Shown: positions 44,482 to 53,431 of the stretch, piece after piece
How positions within the stretch are numbered: position 1 is the stretch's first letter
Layout of the letters: every line of letters begins with the position of its first letter
Source: Desulfuromonadaceae bacterium
Lineage (GTDB): Bacteria; Desulfobacterota; Desulfuromonadia; Geobacterales; Pseudopelobacteraceae
Length of the DNA: 64,000 bases
Reading direction: 5' to 3'
Assembly: GCA_028687585.1 (NCBI GenBank)
Contig: JAQTZV010000022.1
Span: forward strand, 35,606 to 99,605
The notes under the pieces: generated by a model
Seen by the model: the letters and a program-made list of their open reading frames with translations, nothing else
The model's database searches: none
Told to the model about the DNA's origin: nothing
Position numbers and translations under genes: made by a program

Positions 44482-44650
44482 TCGGACAGTCATATCTGGC
44501 TACGTGCAACAAAGCGGCGTGGGCGGGACGAGAGATAGAATAGCTGAGTACCGCGAATATCGAATACACGTTAAAAATAGAATAAGTCGGGGGAACCGAA
44601 AAGACTGGTTCCCCAACTTACTACAATTATTCATTGATATATGACTTTAA

Positions 44651-44965
44651 TCAAGAATGCTGAGGTATCAGCCTGATCTCCAGCTTGCAGTTGACAGCGG
44701 CAGCGTACTTACGAAGCATCTCAAGAGACGGAGAATGACGGTGAGAACCGAGCGTCGCTTCTACTCTCGCTAGTGAGGGCTGAGAAACTCCCATTTTGGC
44801 CGCTACTTGCTCCTGAGTCATCCCTGCCTGTCGACGTGCCGAAAGCAGGGCATCCAGAGCGGCAAATTCGTCTTCCAAGGCGTCCCAGGCTTTCTTGAAG
44901 CTGGGGTCTTGAAGTTCTTTCTCCAATTTTTTCTTGGGTTGGTACGAAACCGGTTTATAATTCAT
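44651..44965 (-). CDS. XRE-family antitoxin
   Basis: 104 residues with a helix-turn-helix of the Cro/CI type at about 45-98: ARRQAGMTQEQVAAKMGVSQPSLARVE. The N-terminal 40 residues (YQPKKKLEKELQDPSFKKAWDALEDEF) are typical of antitoxins that follow RelE/HigB-type toxins. It overlaps the toxin gene by 11 bp, in toxin-first order as in higBA. It should neutralise the toxin and repress the operon. Confidence 0.85.
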   Translation of the reverse strand: MNYKPVSYQPKKKLEKELQDPSFKKAWDALEDEFAALDALLSARRQAGMTQEQVAAKMGVSQPSLARVEATLGSHRHSPSLEMLRKYAAAVNCKLEIRLIPQHS

Positions 44966-45287
44966 GACTAATTACCTCCTTCTGCCGAGTAAGCGCTATA
45001 TCGAGTTCCCGTTTTGGTGTCTTATCCGTCTTTTTTATGAAACTGTGGAGAACTATGATCTTTCGTCCAACCATGGTGCAGAAAAACACTCTTCCAATTC
45101 CTTCTTCTGCCTTGGCACGGATCTCAAAAAGACCACTACCAAGCGCCCTTGTATGTGGTATTCCCAAATTGGGACCATATTCTTCCATGCGCACAGACAA
45201 TGCTCGAAATCGAGCACGCAAGCCAACAGGCCAAGCATCAAGCTCCGCCTCAACAGTTTCATTGTAATATGAAAGTCGGAAAACCAT
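44955..45287 (-). CDS. RelE/HigB-type (Gp49-like) toxin
   Basis: 110 residues. Text matching phage Gp49-like/HigB toxins: AELDAWPVGLRARFRALSVRM, GIPHTRALGSGLFEIRAK, GIGRVFFCTMVGRKIIVLHSFIKKTDKTPKRELDIAL. The motif V-L-H-x-F-x-K-K-T-x-K-T-P is diagnostic for the family, which cleaves mRNA on the ribosome. The pair is read on the strand opposite to the cassettes, so it carries its own promoter, as toxin-antitoxin cassettes in integrons often do. Confidence 0.88.
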   Translation of the reverse strand: MVFRLSYYNETVEAELDAWPVGLRARFRALSVRMEEYGPNLGIPHTRALGSGLFEIRAKAEEGIGRVFFCTMVGRKIIVLHSFIKKTDKTPKRELDIALTRQKEVISHEL

Positions 45288-45338
45288 GGTTCAAATATAC
45301 CACGCATGTTATAAAAGTAAAGAATTTTAAAAACACGA

Positions 45339-45392
45339 CCCCAACCACCGGCAAGACCCGCCGAGGGCGGGGCAGCCTCAGCCCCGTTGGAC
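45339..45392 (+). other. Possible second attC site after the toxin-antitoxin pair
   Basis: R' box GTTGGAC (45386-45392) fits GTTRRRY; the left box CCCCAAC (45339-45345) pairs with it over five bases. Inner pairing ACCCGCC/GGCGGGG with bulges. Shorter and less regular than 44159-44227. Confidence 0.4.
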
Positions 45393-45575
45393 GAGACAAC
45401 TAGGGTCAGTTATGTGCAGAGCTACACATTTGACAAAATACCTTTAGCTGATAATTTTAACTTACCGAATACTGGTAGAATTTAAACCTTAGTATATTTG
45501 ACCCTTAGTGTATTTCTGTGCCTGGGTTCTGCCAAACCGTTGTCAGATCAACAAAATCCAAAAGGAGATTTAACT

Positions 45576-45980
45576 ATGAAAAGAATTCTTATTGCCATTC
45601 TGTCCACCCTGGTTCTTTCGTCTACCTGTTTTGCTGCCGATACTATGCGTGAGGGTTACTGGGAACTGATCACCACCATGGATATGCCAGGCATGCCCAT
45701 GAAAATGCCACCCACCAAGATGAAGCACTGCTACACCAAGGAAGATGTCAAAGATCAGAAAAAATCCATATCTACCGACAAAAACTGTACTGTTACCGAT
45801 TTAAAACAGTCCGGCAATAAAGTCACCTGGAAGATGAAGTGTACCGGTAAAAATGCCGGCGACTTCAGCGGCGAAACGGTTTATAGGGGGGATGCCTACG
45901 ATTCAACAATGAAGATGCAGACCAAGGGACAGAGCATGAATATGAATATCAAGGCCAAGCGACTGGGGGATTGCCCGTAA
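45576..45980 (+). CDS. DUF3617-family periplasmic protein
   Basis: 134 residues from the ATG at 45576 (AAAGGAG). Signal peptide cleaved after CFA (about 20). Family text: MREGYWELITTMDMPGMPMKMPP, HCYTKEDVKD, NCTVTDLKQSGNKVTWKMKCTG, FSGETVYRGDAYDSTMKM, with paired cysteines. DUF3617 proteins are periplasmic and of unknown function, with a lipocalin-like beta pattern. Usual family length is about 140-180, so this one is complete and short. Confidence 0.85.
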   Translation: MKRILIAILSTLVLSSTCFAADTMREGYWELITTMDMPGMPMKMPPTKMKHCYTKEDVKDQKKSISTDKNCTVTDLKQSGNKVTWKMKCTGKNAGDFSGETVYRGDAYDSTMKMQTKGQSMNMNIKAKRLGDCP

Positions 45981-45994
45981 TTTGACATATTGAT

Positions 45995-46032
45995 GCCAAC
46001 CTAGAGCCGTTTGGCTGGCTCTTCCAATTGGC
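45995..46032. terminator. Hairpin after the DUF3617 gene
   Basis: GCCAA...TTGGC and inner AGAGCC/GGCTCT pairing. No T run, so it may be a message end-structure rather than an intrinsic terminator. Confidence 0.4.
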
Positions 46033-46104
46033 AAAGGGTGCATATGCCCAACCAGGTTATGACAGAGGTTGAGCCGACCCTCAGCATATTGGAAATAAAA
46101 ACAA

Positions 46105-47055
46105 ATGAACCATACTTCTTTTGAAAAATTTCTTATCAACGCTCCTTTTATCCTCGGTGAAGGCGCAGTCATCGAGCGTCTACGCCGCAACAACGACCTG
46201 GAGCTTGACCCATTTCTGGTAAATTCTGCTTTTATCTATGACGATGTGAAGCGATCGTTACTGGAAAACATCTGCCGACAGTACCTGGATATTGGTTGCA
46301 CGTTGGACGTACCGCTGCTGATGTCAACTCCTACCTGGCGAGCGAGCGAGGAAAGGATCGCTGCGGCCGGTCTGTCCGGGATAGACGTAAACGGCGACAA
46401 TGTCAGGTTTCTTAAAACACTGAGGGAAAGTTACGGCGGGTACGCAACGAAGGTCATCATCTGTGGCCTGATGAGTTGCCGCGGAGATGCCTACAAACCT
46501 GCCGAGGCGCTGACCGTTAAAGACGCTCAGATGTACCACTCGTGGCAGGCCCGGAAACTTGCTGATGCCGGTGTTGATTTTTTGCTCGCCGCAACTCTCC
46601 CGGCCTGCAGTGAGGCCACTGGCCTGGCTCTGTCCCTTGCCGCCACAGCCATGCCATACATTATCAGTTTTATTATCCGCCCTGAAGGGACTCTATTGGA
46701 TGGCACGCCACTCAAAGATGCTATCACGGAAATCGACGCCACCGTGACTCCGCGTCCATTGGCCTACATGTTCAACTGTAGTCATGCATTATTTGCAAGA
46801 GCGGCACTCTTGCACGGGACTAATTCATCATCCCTTGTTCGGCAGAGGGTAATCGGCCTCCTGGCAAATACTGCCGCGCGTAGCCCCGAAGATCTGAACG
46901 GGAGTACCAGTCTGGTGGAGGAAGATCCGGAAGTTTTCGGCAAACACGTGGCAGCGTTACACCGTGAACTTGGTTTGAAGATTCTGGGTGGCTGCTGCGG
47001 AACCGATGATCGCCATATCCGTTCTTTGGGCACACAGCTTTTAACCGGCGGATAA
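46105..47055 (+). CDS. Homocysteine S-methyltransferase family protein
   Basis: 316 residues. Zinc ligands are in place: Cys in YMFNCSHALF (about 225) and the GGCCGT pair in ILGGCCGTDDRHI (about 297-298). The barrel pattern (LGEGAVIERLRR at the start where other members have DGGMGT; DFLLAATLPACSEATGL in the middle) fits a distant member of the family that methylates homocysteine using S-methylmethionine or a related donor. The N-terminus deviates from the usual DGG(M)GTEL, so the methyl donor is uncertain. Not next to other methionine genes; the sulfate-assimilation operon is about 1 kb downstream on the other strand. Confidence 0.8.
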   Translation: MNHTSFEKFLINAPFILGEGAVIERLRRNNDLELDPFLVNSAFIYDDVKRSLLENICRQYLDIGCTLDVPLLMSTPTWRASEERIAAAGLSGIDVNGDNVRFLKTLRESYGGYATKVIICGLMSCRGDAYKPAEALTVKDAQMYHSWQARKLADAGVDFLLAATLPACSEATGLALSLAATAMPYIISFIIRPEGTLLDGTPLKDAITEIDATVTPRPLAYMFNCSHALFARAALLHGTNSSSLVRQRVIGLLANTAARSPEDLNGSTSLVEEDPEVFGKHVAALHRELGLKILGGCCGTDDRHIRSLGTQLLTGG

Positions 47056-47140
47056 TTCACTCGCTGACTGCATACAACAACCTGAAAGCTTAATGCCCTT
47101 CGCATATTCACATGTGAGGAAAATGGTTTGTCCAAATCTC

Positions 47141-47200
47141 GTGTGGACTCGACCGAGACAGAAAACCTGCCGAGCAGGTCACACTCATAGCCGGTACGCT
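47141..47200. repeat. attC-like imperfect hairpin, dispersed repeat copy 1
   Basis: Hairpin with ends GTGTG/CACAC, an unpaired G after the first arm, and centre AAAACCTGCCG; followed by TCATAGCCGGTACGCTG. A related copy in reverse orientation is at 57246-57305. Lacks proper R boxes, so not called attC. Confidence 0.45.
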
Positions 47201-47373
47201 GATACGTTGAAGGATAAAAAATTGACCAAACAGAAACGGAAACTGACTCCTACTGAGAAAGCGGTTGAAGATGATCAAAGGGTAATTGGCCACGTTCCGC
47301 AAAAATGACTCAAAGGTGTAACGTGCAATTTTGAATTGGCGCCTGCCGTTACCAACCCCCCGTTTCAGTCACA

Positions 47374-47400
47374 TATAACAGTTTCGTTATGCGTGACGGC
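47374..47400 (+). promoter_or_regulatory. Upstream activator site (shared regulon motif)
   Basis: TATAACAGT then 18 bp on CGTGACGGC; palindrome TAACAG-TTT-CGTTA with one mismatch. Second half-site starts 104 bp above the -24 element at 47496. Confidence 0.78.
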
Positions 47401-47495
47401 TCACGTTGACAAACCCCGTTCTCCCCTCCCCCCACATCCCTATTATTACCTCGTATAATCGTATACTTATATTATTTAAGCTCCCGGAACATCTC

Positions 47496-47510
47496 TGGCA
47501 CACAAGTTGC
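47496..47510 (+). promoter_or_regulatory. Sigma-54 promoter for the 47589 CsbD gene
   Basis: TGGCACACAAGTTGC, consensus, 79 bp before the ATG. Confidence 0.9.
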
Positions 47511-47588
47511 CACATCCTATCCAGGCAGTACATGAGCATGATTCATGATTATTGCGACATCCAAGCAGTTATCCTAAAGGAGGATACC

Positions 47589-47768
47589 ATGAAATCCAGT
47601 ACCCGGGACCACGCAGAAGGAACACTTCACGAAGTAAAAGGTGCGGTCAAGGAGCTTGCAGGAAAACTCAGCAACAACCCGAAACTGAAAGCAGAAGGCG
47701 CTGCTGAAAAAGCGGCCGGTAAAACCCAGGAAAAATTCGGTCAGATCAAAAAGGTATTAGGGAAATAA
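47589..47768 (+). CDS. CsbD-family stress protein (second paralogue)
   Basis: 59 residues, same length as the 37511 protein and very similar (STRDHAEGTLHEVKGAVKEL, AGKTQEKFGQIKKVLGK). Start at 47589 with AAAGGAGGATACC upstream, again almost the same leader as the first paralogue. The promoter, activator site and 79-81 bp leader are conserved between the two loci, pointing to duplication of the whole control region with the gene. No BON gene follows here. Confidence 0.9.
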   Translation: MKSSTRDHAEGTLHEVKGAVKELAGKLSNNPKLKAEGAAEKAAGKTQEKFGQIKKVLGK

Positions 47769-47803
47769 TTCCAATTCTGAATTAAGAGTGATATCAAGGC
47801 GAC

Positions 47804-47829
47804 GAAGGCCCTCAACCGGCCTTTGTTTA
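47804..47829 (+). terminator. Probable terminator after the second CsbD gene
   Basis: Stem AAGGCC-CTCAACC-GGCCTT followed by TGTTT. A second hairpin ACCCTCTCCC/GGGAGAGGGT lies directly after at about 47829-47851. Confidence 0.6.
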
Positions 47830-47992
47830 CCCTCTCCCCGAGGGAGAGGGTAAACAGTATACTATCTCCCTCCGAGGAGAGAGATAGAGTGAGGGGGAGT
47901 TGAGGAGCCGAAGGCGAGCCAACAAAGATTGCGCCTTCGTTTAGAATTGGTATAGGAAAGCCGGAACACTCTCACGTCCGGATTTTTTTGAT

Positions 47993-49672
47993 TCATATCC
48001 CCGTCCCATCGTCTCCGGAAGCTCTGCCTCCGGAGACGATGCCCCGCTTGAAGAGCAGGATGCTCACCCCTTCCGCAGTTCGGTCAAACTCAAATGACAG
48101 CGTCTGTTCATACGCCAGCAGTGCCACCGCCTGCAGTTGTTCCAGGCCCCGCAGCCGGAGCAGAATCCGGTTCCCCTTGCCAAGATAATCAAGGAAGCTG
48201 CTTGAAACATCAAATGCAGGCTCTGCCGATTCTCCTGTCAGATCAACCACGCTCACTCCGGCACTGCCGACAGCGGCTTCACTCAGTGTGATGCGCCGGG
48301 AGAGACCTCCAGCCGCGCTCGATAGTTCCAGACGTAATCCTGCCGACTGAACCGACTGCGGCTCCATCGGTGCTGCCGCGATGATCATGCCGGCAGCTAC
48401 GGTTGCGTTACTGAAGCGGTCGATCAGAATAACGCTGCCGGTCTGCCGGTTCTGCCGGTAGGGGTCAAAAGAGATCGGGCGGTCAAGCTCCAGCCGGACG
48501 ACACCGATCTCGTTCAACCCGAGCGTTCGCACCTGTTTCTGTTCCAGAGTGTTGACATCCACCGCATACTGCACGGCGGTAACGCGGCCGGGAGTTACTG
48601 CCGTCGCTGTTTTAACCAGATAGATCTGTCCCGGCTGCAGCGGCTGGTCATGCATCCAGACCAGGTTTGCTTCCGGGTGCCGGGCATGTAAGGGTGGCGC
48701 ATCGGGTGCCGAGAGCATGTTGCCGCGGCTGATATCAATCTCGTCCTCCAGAGTCAGCGTCACCGCCTGGCCGGCAGTCGCCTCAGGCAGGTCGCCATTC
48801 ATAGTGACGATACGGGCCACCCGGCTTGTCTGCCCTGATGCGGCGACCCGCAGTTCATCTCCCTGCCTGATGGTGCCCGCTGCAATCGTTCCGCAGAAAC
48901 CACGGAAGTCGAGGTGGGGGCGATTGACCCACTGCACCGGCATCCGGAACGGTTCGGCACGGCTATCGCCATCAACCGGCACATTTTCCAGATAGCTCAT
49001 CAGTGTGGGGCCGGTGTACCAGGGGGTGTTGGCGCTCGGCTCGATCATATTGTCGCCGCCCAGGGCTGAGAGCGGGATGGCGGTAATTTCACCAAAACCG
49101 AGTGATGCGGCGAACTGCTCGTAGTCGTTCTTGATAGCTTCAAACTGCTGTTGGTTGAAATCAATCAGGTCCATCTTGTTGACGGCCAGCACGATATGTG
49201 TGATGCCGACGAGAGATACCAGATAACTGTGACGCCGGGTCTGGGTCAGCAGCCCTTTACGGGCATCAACAAGGATGATGGCAACCTGGGCGGTGGAAGC
49301 GCCGGTAATCATATTGCGGGTGTACTGTTCGTGCCCGGGGGTGTCGGCGACGATAAACTTGCGCTTGTCGGTGGAGAAGTAGCGGTAGGCCACGTCGATG
49401 GTGATCCCCTGCTCACGTTCCGCCTGCAGGCCGTCGAGCAGCAGGGCATAGTCAATAGCGCCCCCCTGGGTGCCGACTTTTTTGCTGTCCGCTTCCAGTG
49501 ATGCCAGCTGGTCATCAAAGACCATCTTTGAATCCCAGAGCAGCCGCCCGATCAGGGTGCTTTTGCCGTCATCAACACTGCCGCAGGTGATGAAGCGGAG
49601 CATCGTTTTTTCTTCATGGCTTTTGAGGTAGGCGAGGATATCTTCTTCGATCAGCTCTGATTGATGTGCCAT
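47993..49672 (-). CDS. cysN: Sulfate adenylyltransferase subunit 1 (GTPase)
   Basis: 559 residues. EF-Tu-like GTPase domain: G1 GSVDDGKSTLIGRL, G3 DTPGHEQYTRNM, G4 NKMD. The two beta-barrel domains follow, with VNRPHLDFRGFCGT at about 240. Length fits CysN with no APS kinase fused at the end (that would be about 630 residues). With CysD it makes adenosine 5'-phosphosulfate from ATP and sulfate, driven by GTP. The start codon overlaps the stop of cysD by one base. Last gene of the sulfate operon. Confidence 0.95.
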   Translation of the reverse strand: MAHQSELIEEDILAYLKSHEEKTMLRFITCGSVDDGKSTLIGRLLWDSKMVFDDQLASLEADSKKVGTQGGAIDYALLLDGLQAEREQGITIDVAYRYFSTDKRKFIVADTPGHEQYTRNMITGASTAQVAIILVDARKGLLTQTRRHSYLVSLVGITHIVLAVNKMDLIDFNQQQFEAIKNDYEQFAASLGFGEITAIPLSALGGDNMIEPSANTPWYTGPTLMSYLENVPVDGDSRAEPFRMPVQWVNRPHLDFRGFCGTIAAGTIRQGDELRVAASGQTSRVARIVTMNGDLPEATAGQAVTLTLEDEIDISRGNMLSAPDAPPLHARHPEANLVWMHDQPLQPGQIYLVKTATAVTPGRVTAVQYAVDVNTLEQKQVRTLGLNEIGVVRLELDRPISFDPYRQNRQTGSVILIDRFSNATVAAGMIIAAAPMEPQSVQSAGLRLELSSAAGGLSRRITLSEAAVGSAGVSVVDLTGESAEPAFDVSSSFLDYLGKGNRILLRLRGLEQLQAVALLAYEQTLSFEFDRTAEGVSILLFKRGIVSGGRASGDDGTGI

Positions 49673-50577
49673 TAGAAGTACCCCTCCTGTTTTTTCTTTT
49701 CCATCGAACCGGCCGAATCATGGTCGATCATTCGCCCCTGCCGCTCCGAGGTGCGGGTCAGGAGCATTTCCTGGATGATCTCCGGCAGCGTGGCCGCTTC
49801 CGATTCAACGGCCGCAGTCAGCGGATAGCACCCCAGGGTGCGGAAGCGGACCGATTTGAACTGCACCGTTTCGCCCGGCTTGAGCTCCAGGCGCTCATCA
49901 TCCACCATGATCAGCATGCCGTCACGCTCCACCACCGGCCGGACTGCGGCATAATAGAGCGGCACAATCGGGATATTCTCCAGGTGGATGTACTGCCAGA
50001 CATCAAGTTCAGTCCAGTTGGAGATCGGGAAGACCCGGATGCTTTCGCCCGGTTTGATGCGGGTGTTGTAGAGGTTCCAGAGTTCCGGGCGCTGCAGTTT
50101 GGGATCCCAGCGGTGATTGGCGCTGCGGAAGGAGAAGATGCGCTCCTTGGCGCGAGATTTTTCTTCATCCCGGCGGGCTCCGCCGAAGGCGGCATCGAAC
50201 TTGTAGCGGTCGAGCGCCTGTTTGAGCCCTTCGGTCTTCATGATGTCGGTATAGAGTGACGAGCCATGGGTAAAGGGTGAAATCCCCTGGCGCACCCCTT
50301 CGTCATTGACATGTACGATCAGATCCAAGCCGCATTCGGCCGCCATTTTGTCCCGGAACTGGATCATCTCGCGGAACTTCCAGGTGGTGTCCACATGCAT
50401 CAGCGGAAATGGCGGCGGTGCCGGATAGAAGGCCTTGCGGGCCAGGTGCAGCATGACGGCGGAATCCTTGCCGATGGAATAGAGCATCACCGGATTACCG
50501 AACTCGGCAACTACTTCACGAATGATATGGATGCTTTCAGCTTCAAGCTGCTGGAGGTGGGTCAGGTTTTTGTTCAT
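49672..50577 (-). CDS. cysD: Sulfate adenylyltransferase subunit 2
   Basis: 301 residues from the ATG at 50577 (TAGGAG upstream), the normal CysD length; the frame is open further to 50844 but that extension crosses the palindromic repeat at 50636. PP-loop ATP pyrophosphatase: [18 protein letters not shown]. Other family blocks: [48 protein letters not shown]. Catalytic subunit of ATP sulfurylase. Confidence 0.95.
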   Translation of the reverse strand: MNKNLTHLQQLEAESIHIIREVVAEFGNPVMLYSIGKDSAVMLHLARKAFYPAPPPFPLMHVDTTWKFREMIQFRDKMAAECGLDLIVHVNDEGVRQGISPFTHGSSLYTDIMKTEGLKQALDRYKFDAAFGGARRDEEKSRAKERIFSFRSANHRWDPKLQRPELWNLYNTRIKPGESIRVFPISNWTELDVWQYIHLENIPIVPLYYAAVRPVVERDGMLIMVDDERLELKPGETVQFKSVRFRTLGCYPLTAAVESEAATLPEIIQEMLLTRTSERQGRMIDHDSAGSMEKKKQEGYF

Positions 50578-50635
50578 ACTTTTGGCTCCTAATTTGGGAT
50601 CAAAACCAGTGGCTACTGCATTTAAATTCGTACCG

Positions 50636-50734
50636 TTTTTTGGTAGGGGCGTAGGCTTGCCTCGCCCTGTTGGTAATGCCAATAATGCCGAATATTGCAA
50701 CCGGGCGGGCCGAGGCCGCGCCCCTACGAAAAAC
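50636..50734. repeat. Palindromic repeat (REPIN/MITE-like) between cysH and cysD
   Basis: Arms TTTTTGGTAGGGGCG (left) and CGCCCCTACGAAAAA (right) with a second pairing CTCGCCCTGTTGG / CAACCGGGCGGGCCGAG. About 99 bp, the largest gap in the otherwise tight operon. Arms of this GTAGGGGCG type are common in dispersed bacterial repeats. Confidence 0.7.
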
Positions 50735-50740
50735 TCTTTT

Positions 50741-51514
50741 TTATCTCCGGTGCAGTCCGCATTCCTTATGCTCCGGGTTTTCCCACCACCATCTCCCGCT
50801 TCTGGCATCTTCTCCCGGTTGCACCGCCCGTGTGCAGGGGGCACAGCCGATGGAACGGTACCCCTGGCCGTAGAGACGGTTTTTCGGCAGATGCTGCTCT
50901 TCGGTGTAGCGATTCAGTTGTTCTTCACTCCAGTTGAGCAGCGGGTTGATCTTTAGTAAGTTAGAAGACGTGTTCTGCGGCTGGTTGGCAGAAAACGGCT
51001 TCGTTAACGCACTTATCCCGCTTGCCGGGGTGAGGATGCCGCCGTTCAGATCGTCCCGCTCCAGCGCTTTCAGGTCACCGCGGGTGACACTCTGCTCGCG
51101 GCGCATACCGGTCACCCATCCCTGCAATCCCCGCAATGCCCGGGAAAGCGGCTCTACTTTGCGGATACGGCAGCAGGCGTGGCGGTTATCCAGGTTTTCC
51201 CTGAAGGAGAACAGCCCCTTCTCACGCTCCAGCTTCTCAACGTCCTCATGCCGGGGAAAGTACCAGTCGATGTTCAGGCCGTAGCGTTCGGTCAGGGCAT
51301 CGGCCACTTCGTAGGTCTCCTCGTTCAGCCGGCCGGTATCAAGGGCAAAGACCCCCAGTTTAAGACCCTCCTGATGGGCGATATCGATGATGACGACATC
51401 TTCCAGTGAGAAGGAACAGGCAAGGGAGACCGGGCCGTTGGCGGCCAGGATGCCGGCACGCAGGATACCAGATGGCGTGGCGTTTGATGGCAATTCCGGA
51501 ATTGTTTTACTCAT
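50741..51514 (-). CDS. cysH: Adenylyl-sulfate (APS) reductase, 4Fe-4S type
   Basis: 257 residues. PP-loop-type fold with [14 protein letters not shown] and [17 protein letters not shown]. Iron-sulfur ligands are a Cys pair in [11 protein letters not shown] (about 122-123) and CxxC in [10 protein letters not shown] (about 219-222); the catalytic Cys is in HKECGLH at the C-terminus. The cluster Cys pairs mark the APS-reducing type rather than the PAPS-reducing E. coli type, consistent with no cysC gene here. It makes sulfite from APS. Overlaps cysA by ATGA. Confidence 0.93.
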   Translation of the reverse strand: MSKTIPELPSNATPSGILRAGILAANGPVSLACSFSLEDVVIIDIAHQEGLKLGVFALDTGRLNEETYEVADALTERYGLNIDWYFPRHEDVEKLEREKGLFSFRENLDNRHACCRIRKVEPLSRALRGLQGWVTGMRREQSVTRGDLKALERDDLNGGILTPASGISALTKPFSANQPQNTSSNLLKINPLLNWSEEQLNRYTEEQHLPKNRLYGQGYRSIGCAPCTRAVQPGEDARSGRWWWENPEHKECGLHRR

Positions 51515-52557
51515 ATCTGGTAATCCTCGACAAACACCCTGACTTGACGCGGCCGTACAAACACCGACTCGCCCTGCTTCAGCCCCAGATTCTGAAAGAC
51601 ATCTCTGGTCAGCTCAGCTTCTACATATCCGGTATTGCCATCAATCGCCAGAGTAACCCGGACAGCAGGCCCCAATTTTTGAATGTATGTGATCTCGGCT
51701 CTCAGAGATGTTGCATCCTGTTGATTGCGGTCAATCTCGATGTCGTGCGAACGAACGTACGACACGGCATTATCATCCGCACCATCCGCTGCGTGCAGGC
51801 CGGAGCCGGGCTGGCTGAGCCGGCCATGAAACAGGTTTACATTGCCGAGAAAATTGAGCACGAACGGATTGGCCGGATGTTCGTACACCTGGTCCGGGGT
51901 GCCGGCCTGCTCAATTTTTCCTTTGTTCATGACGACAATGCGGTCGGCTACTTCAAGTGCTTCTTCCTGATCGTGAGTGACGAAGACGCTGGTGACATGG
52001 ATTTCGTCATGCAGCTTACGCAGCCAGCGACGCAGTTCGGCCCGTACCTGGGCATCCAGAGCGCCGAACGGTTCGTCGAGCAGTAGTACCTGCGGTTCGA
52101 CTGCCAGGGCACGGGCCAGGGCAATACGCTGACGCTGACCGCCCGAGAGCTGGGCCGGGTAGCGATTACCCATTGACTCCAGTTGTACCAGTCGCAGCAA
52201 ATCATTTACTTTATCCCTGATCTCGGCTTTGGAAGGTCGGGTGCTCTTCGGACGAACGCTGAGGCCGAAAGCGACATTGTCAAAAACAGTCATATGCTTG
52301 AACAGCGCATAGTGCTGAAAGACGAATCCGACGCTCCGTTCACGCACATGGCTGCATGTTGTATCTTCACCGTTGAACAGTATTTTCCCGCTGTCAGGGG
52401 TTTCCAGCCCGGCAATGATCCGCAGCAGCGTGGTCTTGCCGGAACCGGATGGCCCCAGAAGCGCTACCAGCTCACCGGAAGGGATAGAAAGAGTGACGTT
52501 GCCAAGGGCGGTGAATGTGCCGAACTGTTTGCTGATGTTTTCGATTTTGATGCTCAT
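51511..52557 (-). CDS. cysA: Sulfate/thiosulfate ABC transporter ATP-binding protein
   Basis: 348 residues. Walker [10 protein letters not shown], signature LSGGQRQR, Walker [11 protein letters not shown], switch His in [10 protein letters not shown]. The C-terminal domain (about 240-348) carries the TOBE-like part with RSHDIEI, as in CysA/PotA types. It energises uptake through CysT and CysW. It follows cysW after 16 bp. Confidence 0.94.
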   Translation of the reverse strand: MSIKIENISKQFGTFTALGNVTLSIPSGELVALLGPSGSGKTTLLRIIAGLETPDSGKILFNGEDTTCSHVRERSVGFVFQHYALFKHMTVFDNVAFGLSVRPKSTRPSKAEIRDKVNDLLRLVQLESMGNRYPAQLSGGQRQRIALARALAVEPQVLLLDEPFGALDAQVRAELRRWLRKLHDEIHVTSVFVTHDQEEALEVADRIVVMNKGKIEQAGTPDQVYEHPANPFVLNFLGNVNLFHGRLSQPGSGLHAADGADDNAVSYVRSHDIEIDRNQQDATSLRAEITYIQKLGPAVRVTLAIDGNTGYVEAELTRDVFQNLGLKQGESVFVRPRQVRVFVEDYQI

Positions 52558-52573
52558 AGTGACTTCCTGTTGA

Positions 52574-53431
52574 TTAATTGTTTTCCAGCTGCTGCCGGAC
52601 TTTCCATTCGGCGAAGGTTTTTATCATCAGCGTTATCAGCGCCAGGAAAGCCAGCAGCGAGGCCACGGCAAAGGCGGCGGTGTAGTTGTATTCGTTGTAG
52701 AGGATCTCAACATGGAGCGGCACGGTATTGGTCATGCCGCGGATATGGCCGGAGACGACCGAGACGGCGCCGAACTCCCCCATGGCACGTGCGTTACAGA
52801 GGATTACGCCGTAGATGATGCCCCATTTTATGTTGGGCAGTGTTACCCGAAAGAAGGTCTGCAGGCCGGTCGCACCCAGTACCAGTGCGGCTTCTTCCTC
52901 TTCCTTGCCCTGGGCTTCCATAAGCGGGATCAACTCACGGGCGACAAAGGGGAAGGTGACAAAGATGGTGGCGAGAATTATTCCCGGTACGGCAAAGACA
53001 ATCCTGATGTCGTGATCCTGCAGCCAGGGACCGATCCACCCCTGCAGACCGAAGATGAGGACGTAGATGAGTCCGGAGATAACCGGTGATACCGAGAACG
53101 GCAGGTCAATCAGGGTTATCAGCAGATTCTTGCCAGGAAAGGTGAATTTGGCAATAGCCCAGGCAGCGGTCACACCGAAGAAGAGGTTAAGCGGTACGGT
53201 GACAGCGGCGGTTATGAGGGTCAGCTTGATGGATGACAGGGTGTCAGGTTCTTTGAGTGCCTCCAGATAGACGACAAGACCCTTCTCGAATGCCTGACTG
53301 AATACGGCAGCCAGCGGCAGCAGCAGGAACAGTGCCAGAAAAATCAGGGCGATTGTGACCAGAGCCCGGCGTACAAAAGCCGGTTCCGTCTGGGCGCGAT
53401 CAGTTATTGTTGCATTACTATTATTCTGCAT
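52574..53431 (-). CDS. cysW: Sulfate ABC transporter permease CysW
   Basis: 285 residues, six membrane segments. The EAA loop contacting CysA is [31 protein letters not shown] (about 178-208). Family text [20 protein letters not shown] and [19 protein letters not shown] separates it from CysT. The start overlaps cysT by 11 bp. Confidence 0.93.
   Translation of the reverse strand: MQNNSNATITDRAQTEPAFVRRALVTIALIFLALFLLLPLAAVFSQAFEKGLVVYLEALKEPDTLSSIKLTLITAAVTVPLNLFFGVTAAWAIAKFTFPGKNLLITLIDLPFSVSPVISGLIYVLIFGLQGWIGPWLQDHDIRIVFAVPGIILATIFVTFPFVARELIPLMEAQGKEEEEAALVLGATGLQTFFRVTLPNIKWGIIYGVILCNARAMGEFGAVSVVSGHIRGMTNTVPLHVEILYNEYNYTAAFAVASLLAFLALITLMIKTFAEWKVRQQLENN

Noticed and set aside
47093..47308. 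71-codon frame on the plus strand
   Set aside because: It runs through the attC-like hairpin; only a short tail from TTG 47205 could be real and it has no support.
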